Program-made: the position numbers and the translations under genes
NCBI RefSeq assembly: GCF_014805825.1
Contig: NZ_CP061941.1
Location: 372,001-436,000 of the forward strand
Direction of reading: 5' to 3'
DNA length: 64,000 bases
DNA from: Marinomonas algicola
GTDB taxonomy: Bacteria; Pseudomonadota; Gammaproteobacteria; Pseudomonadales; Marinomonadaceae
Notes under the pieces: generated by a model
The model's input: only the letters and a program-made list of their open reading frames with translations
Told to the model about the DNA's origin: nothing
The model's database searches: none
Shown: positions 1 through 8,679 of the stretch, piece by piece
Numbering within the stretch: the stretch's first letter is position 1
How the letters are laid out: every line of letters starts with the position of its first letter

Positions 1-152
1 TTCTTCCTAACCTTCATTGGCACCGTTTTTGGGTAGAAGGCGAAAACCGCTTTGTACGTCTTCGTGTGTCTTCTAAAGGTATGCGTATCATCGATAAAAA
101 AGGCATCGAATCAGTTCTTTCTGATATTCGTGCCAATGGCGAAAAAGTATAA
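1..152 (+). CDS. rpmB: 50S ribosomal protein L28, C-terminal part
   Basis: The window opens inside this gene. Reading from base 3, the last 49 residues and a TAA stop are present. They include the L28 segment NLHWHRFWVEGENRFVRLRV and the tail ending in ANGEKV. L28 is a structural protein of the large ribosomal subunit. The start lies upstream of the window. L33 follows after 11 bases, the usual rpmB-rpmG pair. Identification rests on the tail sequence plus this neighbour. Confidence 0.93.
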   Translation, partial: LPNLHWHRFWVEGENRFVRLRVSSKGMRIIDKKGIESVLSDIRANGEKV

Positions 153-163
153 GGAGCTGAACC

Positions 164-334
164 ATGGCATCTAAAGGCGCTCGCGATTTAATTCGCATGG
201 TATCATCTGCTGGTACCGGTCATTTTTACACTACGGATAAAAACAAGCGTAATACTCCTGACAAGTTGGAGTTTAAAAAATACGATCCTGTTGTTCGTAA
301 GCATGTAATGTACAAAGAAGCTAAAATTAAATAA
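164..334 (+). CDS. rpmG: 50S ribosomal protein L33
   Basis: A 56-residue basic protein with the characteristic L33 core SSAGTGHFYTTDKNKR followed by KKYDPVVRKHVMYKEAKIK, nearly the same length as E. coli L33. It starts at ATG 164 behind AAGGAG. It is a structural protein of the 50S subunit. It forms a two-gene operon with rpmB and is followed by a rho-independent terminator. The cysteine pairs seen in zinc-binding L33 paralogues are absent, so this is the zinc-free form. Confidence 0.96.
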   Translation: MASKGARDLIRMVSSAGTGHFYTTDKNKRNTPDKLEFKKYDPVVRKHVMYKEAKIK

Positions 335-351
335 TTTTACTTCAATGTATG

Positions 352-378
352 AAAAAGCCGGCTTTTGCCGGTTTTTTT
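352..378 (+). terminator. Rho-independent terminator after rpmBG
   Basis: An A-tract and CCGGC, loop TTTT, then GCCGG followed by a run of seven T. It lies 18 bases after the rpmG stop and separates the ribosomal protein pair from mutM. Confidence 0.9.
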
Positions 379-456
379 ATACATAAAATATAGCGTTAGT
401 AGAATATTGTATATTGGCATTTATTATGCATTTAAATTAATGGTGGTGAATCTCTT

Positions 457-1272
457 ATGCCTGAATTACCCGAAGTTGAAACCACAAAAAATGGAATAGC
501 CCCTCATTTATTGTCAGTGGCTGTTGAAAAAATTGTTATTCGCCAGTCTATCCTTAGGTGGCCAATTACGCCCGAATTGCCAAGTCGAATGGAGTCTCAA
601 GTGATCCGTTCCGTCTCTCGAAGAGGGAAGTATATCGGCATACACACAGACGTTGGCACCATGATTGTGCACTTAGGTATGTCTGGTAGCTTATATTTAG
701 TCGATAAAAAAACGGAAGCGTTATTTCATGACCATGTGGATATCGTGCTGACTTCGGGGAAATGTTTGCGTTATACCGATCCAAGGCGTTTTGGTTCAAT
801 TTTGTGGACAGAAGAGGACTGGTTGCAGCACCCTTTGATTTGTTCGCTGGGGCCTGAGCCATTAACTGACGAATTTAATGTGTCCTATTTATCGGCTAAA
901 GCGAAATCGAGAAAAAAGCCAATTAAGACTTTTATTATGGACAGCAAAATTGTTGTTGGTGTTGGTAATATATATGCCAACGAAGCACTGTTTAAATCAG
1001 GAATACGTCCCGATAGGCATGCGGGTCGTATTAGTGAAAAGCGTTTGGCGCTATTGGTAGAGAATATTAAGTCAGTGTTGTCTGACGCCATAAGCCAGGG
1101 CGGTACAACTTTAAAAGATTTTGTCGGCGGTGATGGGAAACCAGGGTATTTTAAGCAAGCTTTGTCTGTTTATGGTCGTGCTGGCTTGCCTTGTACACGT
1201 TGCCAAAAAGAGTTAATCGAATCTCGTCTGGGGCAGCGGAGTACCGTGTATTGCTCTCATTGTCAGAGGTAA
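457..1272 (+). CDS. mutM: Formamidopyrimidine-DNA glycosylase (Fpg/MutM)
   Basis: Bifunctional base-excision enzyme that removes 8-oxoguanine and formamidopyrimidines and cleaves the abasic site. The protein has 271 residues, the usual length. The start MPELPEVE supplies the N-terminal proline nucleophile (residue 2 before Met removal) and the catalytic glutamate. Lys58 sits in the RRGKY hairpin, and a C-terminal four-cysteine zinc finger lies at about residues 246, 249, 266 and 269. A GGTGG element precedes ATG 457. It follows rpmBG, as in many gammaproteobacteria, but has its own transcription unit after the rpmG terminator. Confidence 0.96.
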   Translation: MPELPEVETTKNGIAPHLLSVAVEKIVIRQSILRWPITPELPSRMESQVIRSVSRRGKYIGIHTDVGTMIVHLGMSGSLYLVDKKTEALFHDHVDIVLTSGKCLRYTDPRRFGSILWTEEDWLQHPLICSLGPEPLTDEFNVSYLSAKAKSRKKPIKTFIMDSKIVVGVGNIYANEALFKSGIRPDRHAGRISEKRLALLVENIKSVLSDAISQGGTTLKDFVGGDGKPGYFKQALSVYGRAGLPCTRCQKELIESRLGQRSTVYCSHCQR

Positions 1273-1512
1273 GCTCAGAATATAATTGATTAAAAATGTC
1301 GAAAGGCGTTTTGAAATTCAGAGTTTTGTGTCCATACTGAGAGAGACAAGGCCGCCAGAGTAACCATCTATATACTGATATTTGATAATTGCTCAGGCGT
1401 TAAATAAAGGATAGTTATTGCGCTCTGTTGTCAGAAAGTTTATTTTTGACTAAATGGGCAGAAAAGATGTTCATAGAGTAATAATTAAATAAAAACATAA
1501 AGAGGAATCAGA

Positions 1513-2508
1513 ATGAAAGGTGCATTTCTTGTCACGGCGACAGCGTTAGCAATAAGTGTTGCTTCAGCGCATGCTGCCGATGTAAAACCCGCTGTTGTAT
1601 ACGACCAAGCAGGTAAATTTGATAAATCATTTAACGAAGGTGTGTATAACGGTATTACTAAATTTACAAAAGATTCCGGCATTCAAGTTCGTGAATTTGA
1701 ACCAAAGAACGAAGCACAAACAGAACAAGGCTTGCGTCGGTTAGCGAAGCGTGGACACTCTCCTATTGTGGCTGTTGGATTCTCAATGGCCTCTGCACTT
1801 GAGCGTGTGGCAAAAGATTTTCCTGATTTAAATTTTACTATTATCGATATGGTTGTTGATTTACCAAATGTCCAATCTATTGTGTTTAAAGAACACGAGG
1901 GTTCATTCCTAGTCGGCGCATTAGCCGCGTTGAAATCTGAAACTGGGAAAGTGGGCTTTATTGGTGGTATGGACATTCCTTTGATCCGACGCTTTTCTTG
2001 TGGTTATGAGCAAGGCGCAAAATATGTGACGGCAGATGCAACCGTTTTTCAAAATATGACAGGCTCAACCCCATCCGCGTTTAACGATCCAACAAAAGGC
2101 GCTGAATTAGCTAAAAGCCAATTCTCACAAGGCGCTGATGTTGTCTTTGCTGCGGCAGGTGGAACGGGTATCGGCGTTTATCAAGCGGCAAAAGACGAAG
2201 GTAAGTGGGCTATTGGTGTTGATTCAAACCAAAACCATTTACAGCCTGGAACTATGTTGACGTCTATGGTTAAGCGCGTTGATTTAGCGGCTTATAATAC
2301 CTACGATCAAGCCGTTAATGGTACTTGGGCTCCTGGTGTCACTGTTCTAGGTCTTGCTGAGAGCGGTGTGGATTGGGCGCTTGATGACAATAATGCCTCT
2401 CTTGTTGACGCTGAAATGAAAGCGAAAATAGAAGCAATACGTGCTGATATTGTCAGTGGTAAAGTTTCTGTACATGATTATATGTCCGATAACGCATGTA
2501 ACATTTAA
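1513..2508 (+). CDS. BMP-family nucleoside-binding protein of an ABC transporter
   Basis: Periplasmic binding protein of the basic membrane protein (BMP/PnrA-like) family, which binds purine or other nucleosides. The first 21 residues are a Sec signal peptide ending in SAHA-AD. There is no lipobox cysteine, so the mature protein should be soluble, unlike the lipoprotein BMPs of Gram-positive bacteria and spirochaetes. Family features visible are the VYDQAGKFDKSFNEG start of the mature domain, GFIGGMDIPLI, and a late GVDSNQNHL segment. AGAGGA precedes ATG 1513. The ABC genes and cytidine deaminase downstream support nucleoside uptake. The exact base or sugar preference cannot be told. Confidence 0.9.
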   Translation: MKGAFLVTATALAISVASAHAADVKPAVVYDQAGKFDKSFNEGVYNGITKFTKDSGIQVREFEPKNEAQTEQGLRRLAKRGHSPIVAVGFSMASALERVAKDFPDLNFTIIDMVVDLPNVQSIVFKEHEGSFLVGALAALKSETGKVGFIGGMDIPLIRRFSCGYEQGAKYVTADATVFQNMTGSTPSAFNDPTKGAELAKSQFSQGADVVFAAAGGTGIGVYQAAKDEGKWAIGVDSNQNHLQPGTMLTSMVKRVDLAAYNTYDQAVNGTWAPGVTVLGLAESGVDWALDDNNASLVDAEMKAKIEAIRADIVSGKVSVHDYMSDNACNI

Positions 2509-2520
2509 TTGAGTTTATCA

Positions 2521-2558
2521 AACAGCCGTCTATGTAAATAGGCGGCTGTTTTTGTTTT
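2521..2558 (+). terminator. Hairpin with T-tract between the BMP gene and its ABC genes
   Basis: A 12-bp stem (2521-2532 with 2539-2550, one G-U pair) with a 6-base loop is followed by a broken T-tract. It sits 13 bases after the binding-protein stop and 212 bases before the ATPase gene. It can act as a terminator or partial attenuator that makes the binding protein more abundant than the membrane complex. Confidence 0.8.
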
Positions 2559-2769
2559 AAATAATAATGGAAACTAATGTTTCTGCGTAAAACATCTGTT
2601 GCAAAATATAAAAGATTGGCATTTAATGTATGTATTCTGTGCATTTCATCTAATCAAAAAAGGTTAAATGAATACAACAATAAACTGAAGTGAACTCTAC
2701 ATCGATATGTTTTATCTTTGATGAGACACCATCTTCTTCAATAACATACGCAGACAAATCACAAATCTT

Positions 2770-4332
2770 ATGACCGACAATAAAACCTCACTTGCCATCG
2801 AGTTACGCGACATTAGTAAGCGTTTCGGTGCTGTGCAAGCAAACAAAGACATTTGCCTCCAAGTTCCTACAGGGACTATTCACGGAATTATCGGTGAAAA
2901 TGGCGCAGGCAAATCCACTCTCATGAGCATAATTTATGGCTTTTATGAGGCTGACTCTGGTGTGATTGAAATCAGTGGACAAAAAAAACATATCCGCACA
3001 TCAGAAGATGCGATTAACGCCGGTATCGGTATGGTGCATCAACATTTTATGCTAGTTGAGAACTTCTCTGTACTTGAGAACGTGATGTTAGGTGCAGAGG
3101 GAGGAGCCATATTACGTCAGGGAAGTGATGCCGCGCGTTTAGAACTGAAACGACTCGCTTCTGAATACAGTTTAGATATCGATGTAGATGCTATTGTCGA
3201 AGACCTGCCTGTTGGACTCCAGCAACGGGTTGAAATTCTTAAGGCGCTTTATCGTGGCGCTAAAATTCTGATTCTGGATGAGCCTACTGGTGTATTAACC
3301 CCCCAAGAAGCGGATCATTTATTTATTATTCTGAAATCACTTAAAGAACAGGGTGTCACCGTCTTATTGATTACGCACAAGCTGCGTGAAATTATGGCAT
3401 CAACCGATAATGTTTCTGTAATGAGACAAGGTCAAATGGTCGCCCACAGAGAAACGATTCATACTGATAAAGAAGAGCTTGCCGAGCTAATGGTAGGGAA
3501 AAAAGTCAGATTGAAAGTTGACAAAGATGAGGCCAATCCAACAAACGTTGTGTTATCTGCAAAAAAGTTAAGTCTTGTGGATAGCCAAGGTGTTCAGCGT
3601 CTAAAAGAAGTAAGTTTAGATCTAAAAGCGGGTGAAATCGTTGGTGTTGCCGGTGTCTCCGGTAATGGACAAAGTGAGTTACTCAATGTTTTGTCAGGTA
3701 TTGCTTCAATGACAAGTGGAGAAATTCAATTCTCTGGTGAGACCATCACGGCTAAAGCGCCTAAGAGCGCGTCTGAAATGAGAGACCTGAAAATGGCTCA
3801 CGTACCAGAAGATCGGCATAAAATGGGCCTTGTCACGGGCTTTGAAGCATACGAATCGGCTATTCTTGGTTATCACAATTCGCCGGAATACAATGGTCCA
3901 ATTTTATTAAATCGCAAAGCGATGCTTTCAGAGTGTGAAGAGCGAATGACAAAATGGGATGTTCGCCCTCCAAATCCACACTTGAAAACAGCGAACTTCT
4001 CTGGTGGTAATCAACAGAAAATTGTTATTGCAAGAGAGGTTGAGCAAAACCCTGAAGTACTTTTGATTGGCCAGCCTACCCGTGGTGTCGATATTGGTGC
4101 AATAGAAAATATTCATGAAGAAATTGTGAAGCTACGAGATTCTGGTAAAGCGATTTTACTGGTGTCGGTAGAGCTGGATGAGATTATGGCGTTAAGTGAT
4201 CGCATTATTGTTATGTTTGATGGTGCTGTTGTGGGTGAGCTGCTGGCAAGTGATGCAGATGAAAGAACCTTAGGGTTAATGATGGCCAATGCATACAACG
4301 AGCCATCTGTTCAAGCAGGAGAGAAAGCATGA
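2770..4332 (+). CDS. Nucleoside ABC transporter ATP-binding protein (two ABC domains)
   Basis: A 520-residue double ATPase of the sugar/nucleoside importer type (YufO/NupO-like). The N-terminal domain has a complete Walker A (GENGAGKST), a degenerate signature (LPVGLQQRVEI) and Walker B (ILILDEPTG). The C-terminal domain has a degenerate Walker A (GVSGNGQSE), a good signature (FSGGNQQK) and the Walker-B-like LLIGQPTRGVD, where Gln replaces the usual Asp/Glu pattern. This asymmetry is normal in the family. No strong Shine-Dalgarno precedes ATG 2770. The stop overlaps the first permease gene by 4 bases (ATGA), which implies translational coupling. Confidence 0.93.
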   Translation: MTDNKTSLAIELRDISKRFGAVQANKDICLQVPTGTIHGIIGENGAGKSTLMSIIYGFYEADSGVIEISGQKKHIRTSEDAINAGIGMVHQHFMLVENFSVLENVMLGAEGGAILRQGSDAARLELKRLASEYSLDIDVDAIVEDLPVGLQQRVEILKALYRGAKILILDEPTGVLTPQEADHLFIILKSLKEQGVTVLLITHKLREIMASTDNVSVMRQGQMVAHRETIHTDKEELAELMVGKKVRLKVDKDEANPTNVVLSAKKLSLVDSQGVQRLKEVSLDLKAGEIVGVAGVSGNGQSELLNVLSGIASMTSGEIQFSGETITAKAPKSASEMRDLKMAHVPEDRHKMGLVTGFEAYESAILGYHNSPEYNGPILLNRKAMLSECEERMTKWDVRPPNPHLKTANFSGGNQQKIVIAREVEQNPEVLLIGQPTRGVDIGAIENIHEEIVKLRDSGKAILLVSVELDEIMALSDRIIVMFDGAVVGELLASDADERTLGLMMANAYNEPSVQAGEKA

Positions 4333-5426
4333 GCCAAGCGAAAGTTCCTGTATGGGTTAGTATTGCCCTGATTCCTTTTATTAATGTCATGCTGGCATTT
4401 TTTGTGTCTGCTCTGGTTATCTTGGCACTTGGTGAAGATCCTATCGAAGCGGCTGGTTACTTGATTTATGGCGCTTTTGGCTACGAAGAAGGTATTGGTT
4501 ATACCCTTTACTATGCAACTAACCTTATTTTCACTGGTTTAGCTGTCTCAGTCGCGTTCAAAGCGGGTTTGTTTAATATAGGCGGTGAAGGCCAGGCTTA
4601 TATAGGTGGGCTAGGTGTCGGTTTAGTTTGTCTCTGGTTTGATTCGACTTTACCCTTAATGGTCATCGTCCCCATTGCTATTATTGGTGGTGCTTTATTT
4701 GGTGCGGCTTGGGCTTATATTCCAGCTTATCTACAAGCTCGTCGGGGCAGTCACGTTGTTATTACCACTATTATGTTTAACTTTATTGCCTCTTCTTTGA
4801 TGGTGTATTTAATGGTGAACTGGTTAAAGCAAGATGGCCGTATGTCACCAAACAGTCGAACGTTTGAAGAGTCGGCTTGGTTACCTTACATGCACGAACT
4901 TTTCGCTCCTTTTGGTATTGAGCTAAGTGAATCACCTCTCAATGCCTCTTTTATATGGGCATTGATCTGTTGTGTCTTTGTATGGATTTTAATCTGGCAT
5001 ACTCGTTGGGGTTATCAATTAAGAACGCTGGGAACCAACGCAACCGCGGCGGTTTACGCTGGTATTGATAATGGTAAAGTGACCATTTGGGTTATGTTAA
5101 TCTCTGGTGGCTTGGCCGGTTTTGTTGGATTAAATGAAATCATGGGTGTTAACCACAGTTTGCTACTTAATTTCACGGCGGGTTATGGTTTTGCTGGTAT
5201 TGCTGTTTCCTTGATGGGGCGAAACCACCCTGTTGGTATTGTCGTTGCGGCGATTTTATTTGGTGCTTTGTATCAAGGTGGAGCGGAATTGGCCTTTGAA
5301 ATTCCAAGTATTACACCAGAAATTGTGGTGGTTATTCAGGGTCTGGTCATTCTATTTTCTGGCGCATTAGAAAATATGTTGAAAGATCGTATCGAAGGCA
5401 TCTTTATTCGCAAATCTGTAGCGTAG
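4329..5426 (+). CDS. Nucleoside ABC transporter permease, first subunit
   Basis: A 365-residue polytopic inner-membrane protein of the BPD_transp_2 family, NupP-like. The family segment GLFNIGGEGQAYIGG is followed by YIPAYLQARRGSHVVITTIMFN, which belongs to the cytoplasmic ATPase-coupling region. About eight to ten hydrophobic segments can be seen. It starts within the ATPase stop and is followed after 9 bases by the second permease. Together with the BMP protein and the double ATPase this completes a nucleoside importer. Confidence 0.91.
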   Translation: MSQAKVPVWVSIALIPFINVMLAFFVSALVILALGEDPIEAAGYLIYGAFGYEEGIGYTLYYATNLIFTGLAVSVAFKAGLFNIGGEGQAYIGGLGVGLVCLWFDSTLPLMVIVPIAIIGGALFGAAWAYIPAYLQARRGSHVVITTIMFNFIASSLMVYLMVNWLKQDGRMSPNSRTFEESAWLPYMHELFAPFGIELSESPLNASFIWALICCVFVWILIWHTRWGYQLRTLGTNATAAVYAGIDNGKVTIWVMLISGGLAGFVGLNEIMGVNHSLLLNFTAGYGFAGIAVSLMGRNHPVGIVVAAILFGALYQGGAELAFEIPSITPEIVVVIQGLVILFSGALENMLKDRIEGIFIRKSVA

Positions 5427-5435
5427 GGGTAAATT

Positions 5436-6404
5436 ATGTTCGAAACATTAATTTTGATTCTTGATGCCACAATGCGAGTATCAACACCATTAATTTTAGC
5501 GGCCTTAGCCGGACTTTTTTCTGAGCGTTCGGGGATTGTTGACATTGGGCTCGAAGGTAAGATTTTAGGAGGGGCATTTGCTGCCGCCGCCGCCGCCGCG
5601 GTATTTGGCTCGGCCTGGGTGGGTCTTATTTTTGCTATGTTGGCTTCGATTGGTTTGGCTTTAATCCATGGCTTTGCTTGTATCACTCATCGAGGTGATC
5701 ATATCGTCAGTGGTGTGGCAATCAATACGATTGTGGCCGGTTTGACTGTAACATTAGGGCTTGATTGGTTTGGCATGGGTGGTCAAACACCAACCCTTTC
5801 TGGTGATGCTAGGTTCTTGTCTATTACCTTGCCTTTTGCGGATGCGCTGGCCGATGTTCCCGTTATTGGTTTAATTTATTCCGAGTTATTAAGTGGCCAT
5901 AATGTATTAGTGTACTTAGCGTTTGCTTGTGTCCCAGTGACCTTCTGGGTGATCTATAAGACGCGTTTTGGTTTGCGGCTTCGAGCGGTTGGTGAGAACC
6001 CTCATGCGGTAGATACGGCGGGTATTTCAGTGGCTTTTTTACGTTATAGGGCCGTTATTATCTGTGGTATTTTATGCGGACTTGCGGGTGCCTACCTATC
6101 GACCGCCCACAATGCTGGTTTTTTAAAGGATATGAGTGCGGGTAAAGGCTACATTGCATTAGCGGCTCTTATTTTTGGTAAATGGAAACCTGTCCCTGTG
6201 ATGCTCGCTTGCTTATTGTTTGGTTTCTTAGATGCGGTGGCGGTGCGTATGCAAGGGGTATCGCTTCCAGGTATCGGTGAAATCCCTGTTCAAGCGATTG
6301 AAGTTCTGCCTTATGTATTGACCGTTTTACTGCTTGCTGGGTTTATCGGTAAAGCGATTGGGCCTAAAGCTGTTGGTCGTCCTTATGTTAAAGAGAGAGC
6401 CTAA
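5436..6404 (+). CDS. Nucleoside ABC transporter permease, second subunit
   Basis: A 322-residue partner permease of the NupQ type. The diagnostic FSERSGIVDIGLEGKI lies near residues 28-43, and a later segment reads GYIALAALIFGKWKPVPV. A run of eight alanines around residues 48-56 comes from a GCC-rich stretch at 5579-5600. It presumably pairs with the preceding permease to form the membrane channel. The cytidine deaminase start codon follows the stop by one base. Confidence 0.91.
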   Translation: MFETLILILDATMRVSTPLILAALAGLFSERSGIVDIGLEGKILGGAFAAAAAAAVFGSAWVGLIFAMLASIGLALIHGFACITHRGDHIVSGVAINTIVAGLTVTLGLDWFGMGGQTPTLSGDARFLSITLPFADALADVPVIGLIYSELLSGHNVLVYLAFACVPVTFWVIYKTRFGLRLRAVGENPHAVDTAGISVAFLRYRAVIICGILCGLAGAYLSTAHNAGFLKDMSAGKGYIALAALIFGKWKPVPVMLACLLFGFLDAVAVRMQGVSLPGIGEIPVQAIEVLPYVLTVLLLAGFIGKAIGPKAVGRPYVKERA

Positions 6405-6405
6405 T

Positions 6406-6810
6406 ATGACTCAAATAAACAATAAGGCGTTGTTCGACCTTGCTGTGCAAGCGATGAATAAAGCTTATGTACCCTATTCTAATTTTGTGGTTGGTGCCGC
6501 CATACAAACGGTTACAGGTGAATTGTATTCTGGGTGTAATGTGGAAAATGCATCTTATCCAGAAGGGACATGCGCTGAAGCGGGTGCGATTGCGTCAATG
6601 GTGCGTGATGGCCAAACTCAAATAGATAGTATTTATGTGATAGGTAAGGGAGAGCAATTGGTAACACCTTGCGGTGGATGCCGTCAACGCATTAGAGAGT
6701 TTTCGACACCGTCTACCATGATTCATATTTGTGGTCCCGAAGGCATAAGAAAATCCATGACAATGGAGGAACTACTGCCTTTTTCGTTTGGTCCTGACAA
6801 TCTTAAATGA
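6406..6810 (+). CDS. cdd: Cytidine deaminase
   Basis: Zinc hydrolase converting cytidine and deoxycytidine to (deoxy)uridine plus ammonia. The protein has 134 residues, the size of the short homotetrameric class. Zinc ligands are Cys56 in the CAEAGA motif, with catalytic Glu58, and Cys89/Cys92 in PCGGC. The substrate-binding NVENASYPEG is present. The reading frame is open upstream to 6334, but ATG 6406 is preferred: it comes one base after the permease stop, GAGAG precedes it, and the family N-terminus fits. As the last gene of the transporter operon it implies that pyrimidine nucleosides are imported and used. Confidence 0.95.
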   Translation: MTQINNKALFDLAVQAMNKAYVPYSNFVVGAAIQTVTGELYSGCNVENASYPEGTCAEAGAIASMVRDGQTQIDSIYVIGKGEQLVTPCGGCRQRIREFSTPSTMIHICGPEGIRKSMTMEELLPFSFGPDNLK

Positions 6811-6874
6811 CAAATAGCGGTTAGCCTTTTTAGTAATGATGAGTCGTTAATAATTAGGTTTACTAAAAAAGACT

Positions 6875-6918
6875 AAAAGCGCTCCATTCTGCCTTTCAGA
6901 ATGAAGCGCTTTTTTTTT
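6875..6918 (+). terminator. Strong rho-independent terminator after cdd
   Basis: A long stem pairs AAAAGCGCT, an unpaired base and CATTCTG with CAGAATG and AGCGCTTTT, ending in a run of nine T. It ends the nucleoside-uptake operon. A weaker inverted repeat (CTTTTTAGTAA near 6827 with TTACTAAAAAAG near 6860) precedes it. Confidence 0.93.
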
Positions 6919-6996
6919 AGAGAGAAGCACATTTTAGTATTCGGTCTTATGCTTTTTTGGGTTAATCCGTTTGCAGGATGATTAAAATGCCTGTAT

Positions 6997-7008
6997 CGTA
7001 CTAGTACG
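6997..7008 (+). promoter_or_regulatory. Candidate TrpR operator upstream of trpR
   Basis: A perfect 12-base palindrome CGTACTAGTACG, flanked by GTAT on the left and ATAC two bases further out on the right, centred about 36 bases before trpR. Its ACTAGT core and GTAC ends match the elements of known TrpR operators (ACTAGT half-sites). The position suggests autoregulation of trpR-trpE-trpG. This is inferred from similarity to the E. coli operator pattern. Confidence 0.6.
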
Positions 7009-7038
7009 TGAATACGTTTGAGTGGTTGAAATAAAAGT

Positions 7039-7269
7039 ATGCAAGAATTAGCTAAATATTTCCTAGCCGCAAGAGATGAAGGTCAGATGCAAAAACTCTT
7101 ACAAGGTCTACTGACTCCTAATGAAGTGAGTGAGATGCGTAAGCGTTTACAGATTTTTACCCTCCTGAAGGAAGGGGTCTCTCAAAGAGAAATATCAAAG
7201 CAGCTAGGGGTTGGAATTGCCACTGTCACTCGTGGTTCAAGAGCCTTAAAAGAATTGGAAGAAAACTAA
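7039..7269 (+). CDS. trpR: Trp operon repressor TrpR, short form
   Basis: A 76-residue protein matching the core of TrpR: LLTPNEVSEMRKRLQIFTLL, then the helix-turn-helix GVSQREISKQLGVGIATVTR and GSRALK. TrpR binds L-tryptophan and represses tryptophan genes. It is shorter than E. coli TrpR (108 residues): the N-terminal arm and the last helix are trimmed. A TGA lies in frame four codons upstream, so a longer start is not possible. No good Shine-Dalgarno is visible. Its TAA overlaps the trpE ATG by one base, so regulator and target are translated as one unit, with a TrpR-like palindrome upstream. Confidence 0.88.
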   Translation: MQELAKYFLAARDEGQMQKLLQGLLTPNEVSEMRKRLQIFTLLKEGVSQREISKQLGVGIATVTRGSRALKELEEN

Positions 7270-8669
7270 TGTCGTCTAAACCTGAACCGTTTAAGTTACC
7301 CCGTAAACCTCACTATGTCACAGTGGCTGAGAATTGTGATTTTTTTGAGTTATTTAAAAAAGTCGAAAAGCGTTTTGATACCTGTTTTATGTTGGAGTCT
7401 CTTGGAGAAGAGAGCTTTATTTCACGCTATTCAATTATTGGGTTTGATCCAGAAAAAATTCTCTGGGCAGAAGGTAATGAGCTGCATATTCAAGACTACA
7501 ATGGCGAGGTAAATACTTATGTCTCTGATAACCCTTATTATTTATTAAGAGATATTGTGCCTCAAAATATTTTATCGCGTAAATATTCTGGTGGTTTAAC
7601 GGGGTATATCAGCTACGATGCCATGAATTATTTTGAACCAAGTTTAAAATTGCATAAAAGTGACATGTTTGAAGCCTTCAAATTTGGCTTGTACACAGAC
7701 GGATTGATTTTAGACAAAATGACGGGCGTTATTTTCTATTTTTACTACGGTGAAAAAAGCAGTAACCGTATGCCTTTGATTGAGACAATGTTAAAGGAAG
7801 AAGACGCCGTGAATGGTCCATTAGTCGTGCGACCTCAAGGTGAATCTATGTCTAAGCAGGATCATGCTGAAGCGGTTTCCAAGGTGAAACAAGACATTAT
7901 TAATGGCAAAATTTTCCAAACGGAAGTGGGTTTTAAAAAATGGTTTAGCTTAGATGGGGATTGCATCAATATTTATGAGCAGATGCGCCAAGTTAACCCG
8001 TCACCACAGATGTACTTTATTAAATTCGGCGAGCAAAAAGTCATTGGTGCAAGTCCTGAAATGTTGTTTCGACTCAGGCAAGGTGAAATGGAAACCTTCC
8101 CGCTTGCTGGAACCGCCAAAAGAGGCGCAACAGAGGAAGAAGATCGAGAGCTTGCCAGAGTATTACTTAATGACCCAAAAGAAATTGCTGAACACAATAT
8201 GATTGTGGATTTGCATCGTAATGATATTGGTCGAGTAGCGCAATTTGGAACCGTTAAAGTTCGAAGTTTGATGGACATTAAACGTTTCAGTCATGTGCAA
8301 CATATCTCCAGTGAAATCGTTGGTATTATGGCGGAAAATGAGGACATGTTTTCTGGATTAGCCAGCAACTTTCCTGCAGGGACATTAACGGGCGCGCCAA
8401 AGATTGAAGCGATGAAAATTATCGATGACTTAGAAGGTGAAGGCCGAGGTCCCTATGGTGGTGCCGTAGGTCATTTCTCGTTTAACGGAGATTGTACCTT
8501 TGCTATTCCTATACGTACTGTATTTGCGAATGGGGAAAAAGCCTATGTGCAAACCTGTGGCGGTAATGTTTTCGACTCAAATGCAGAAGATGAGTATGAA
8601 GAAATTCAACGAAAATTCGCTGGCACTAAACGTGTTTTAGACCAGTTTATTCCATCCGATGCAGAGTAA
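7269..8669 (+). CDS. trpE: Anthranilate synthase component I (TrpE)
   Basis: A 466-residue chorismate-binding enzyme forming anthranilate from chorismate with ammonia from TrpG. The N-terminal feedback site LES (residues 42-44) followed by SRYSIIGFDP is intact, so tryptophan inhibition is expected. The catalytic domain carries FSHVQHISSE, PAGTLTGAPKIEAM, GPYGGAVGH and the final metal-binding EYEEIQRK. It is shorter than the enteric enzyme (about 520 residues), mostly in the N-terminal half. It is coupled to trpR by a TAATG overlap and followed by trpG. A PabB-type aminodeoxychorismate synthase is less likely given trpR and the LES site. Confidence 0.88.
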   Translation: MSSKPEPFKLPRKPHYVTVAENCDFFELFKKVEKRFDTCFMLESLGEESFISRYSIIGFDPEKILWAEGNELHIQDYNGEVNTYVSDNPYYLLRDIVPQNILSRKYSGGLTGYISYDAMNYFEPSLKLHKSDMFEAFKFGLYTDGLILDKMTGVIFYFYYGEKSSNRMPLIETMLKEEDAVNGPLVVRPQGESMSKQDHAEAVSKVKQDIINGKIFQTEVGFKKWFSLDGDCINIYEQMRQVNPSPQMYFIKFGEQKVIGASPEMLFRLRQGEMETFPLAGTAKRGATEEEDRELARVLLNDPKEIAEHNMIVDLHRNDIGRVAQFGTVKVRSLMDIKRFSHVQHISSEIVGIMAENEDMFSGLASNFPAGTLTGAPKIEAMKIIDDLEGEGRGPYGGAVGHFSFNGDCTFAIPIRTVFANGEKAYVQTCGGNVFDSNAEDEYEEIQRKFAGTKRVLDQFIPSDAE

Positions 8670-8679
8670 GGTAAGTTTT

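Noticed and set aside
2453..2644. 63-residue minus-strand ORF after the BMP gene
   Set aside because: It spans the hairpin after the BMP gene and has no ribosome site or family resemblance.
4063..4100. Gln in place of Asp/Glu in the second Walker B of the nucleoside ATPase as a defect
   Set aside because: Degeneracy of one ATP site, including the QPTRGVD motif, is normal in this importer family.
5579..5600. GCC repeat as a possible phase-variable simple repeat
   Set aside because: It is a trinucleotide alanine run inside a conserved membrane helix. Length changes would keep the frame, so phase switching is not expected.
5336..5686. 116-residue minus-strand ORF within the permease genes
   Set aside because: It is alanine/proline-rich and antisense to two clear permease genes; it is a by-product of their codon usage.
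6334..6405. Longer start for cytidine deaminase
   Set aside because: It would overlap the permease gene by about 70 bases. The 24 extra residues are the permease tail in another frame, and the family begins at ATG 6406.
8659..8679. Upstream ATG for trpG
   Set aside because: It lies within trpE without a ribosome site and adds residues not seen before the conserved IIDNYDSF start.
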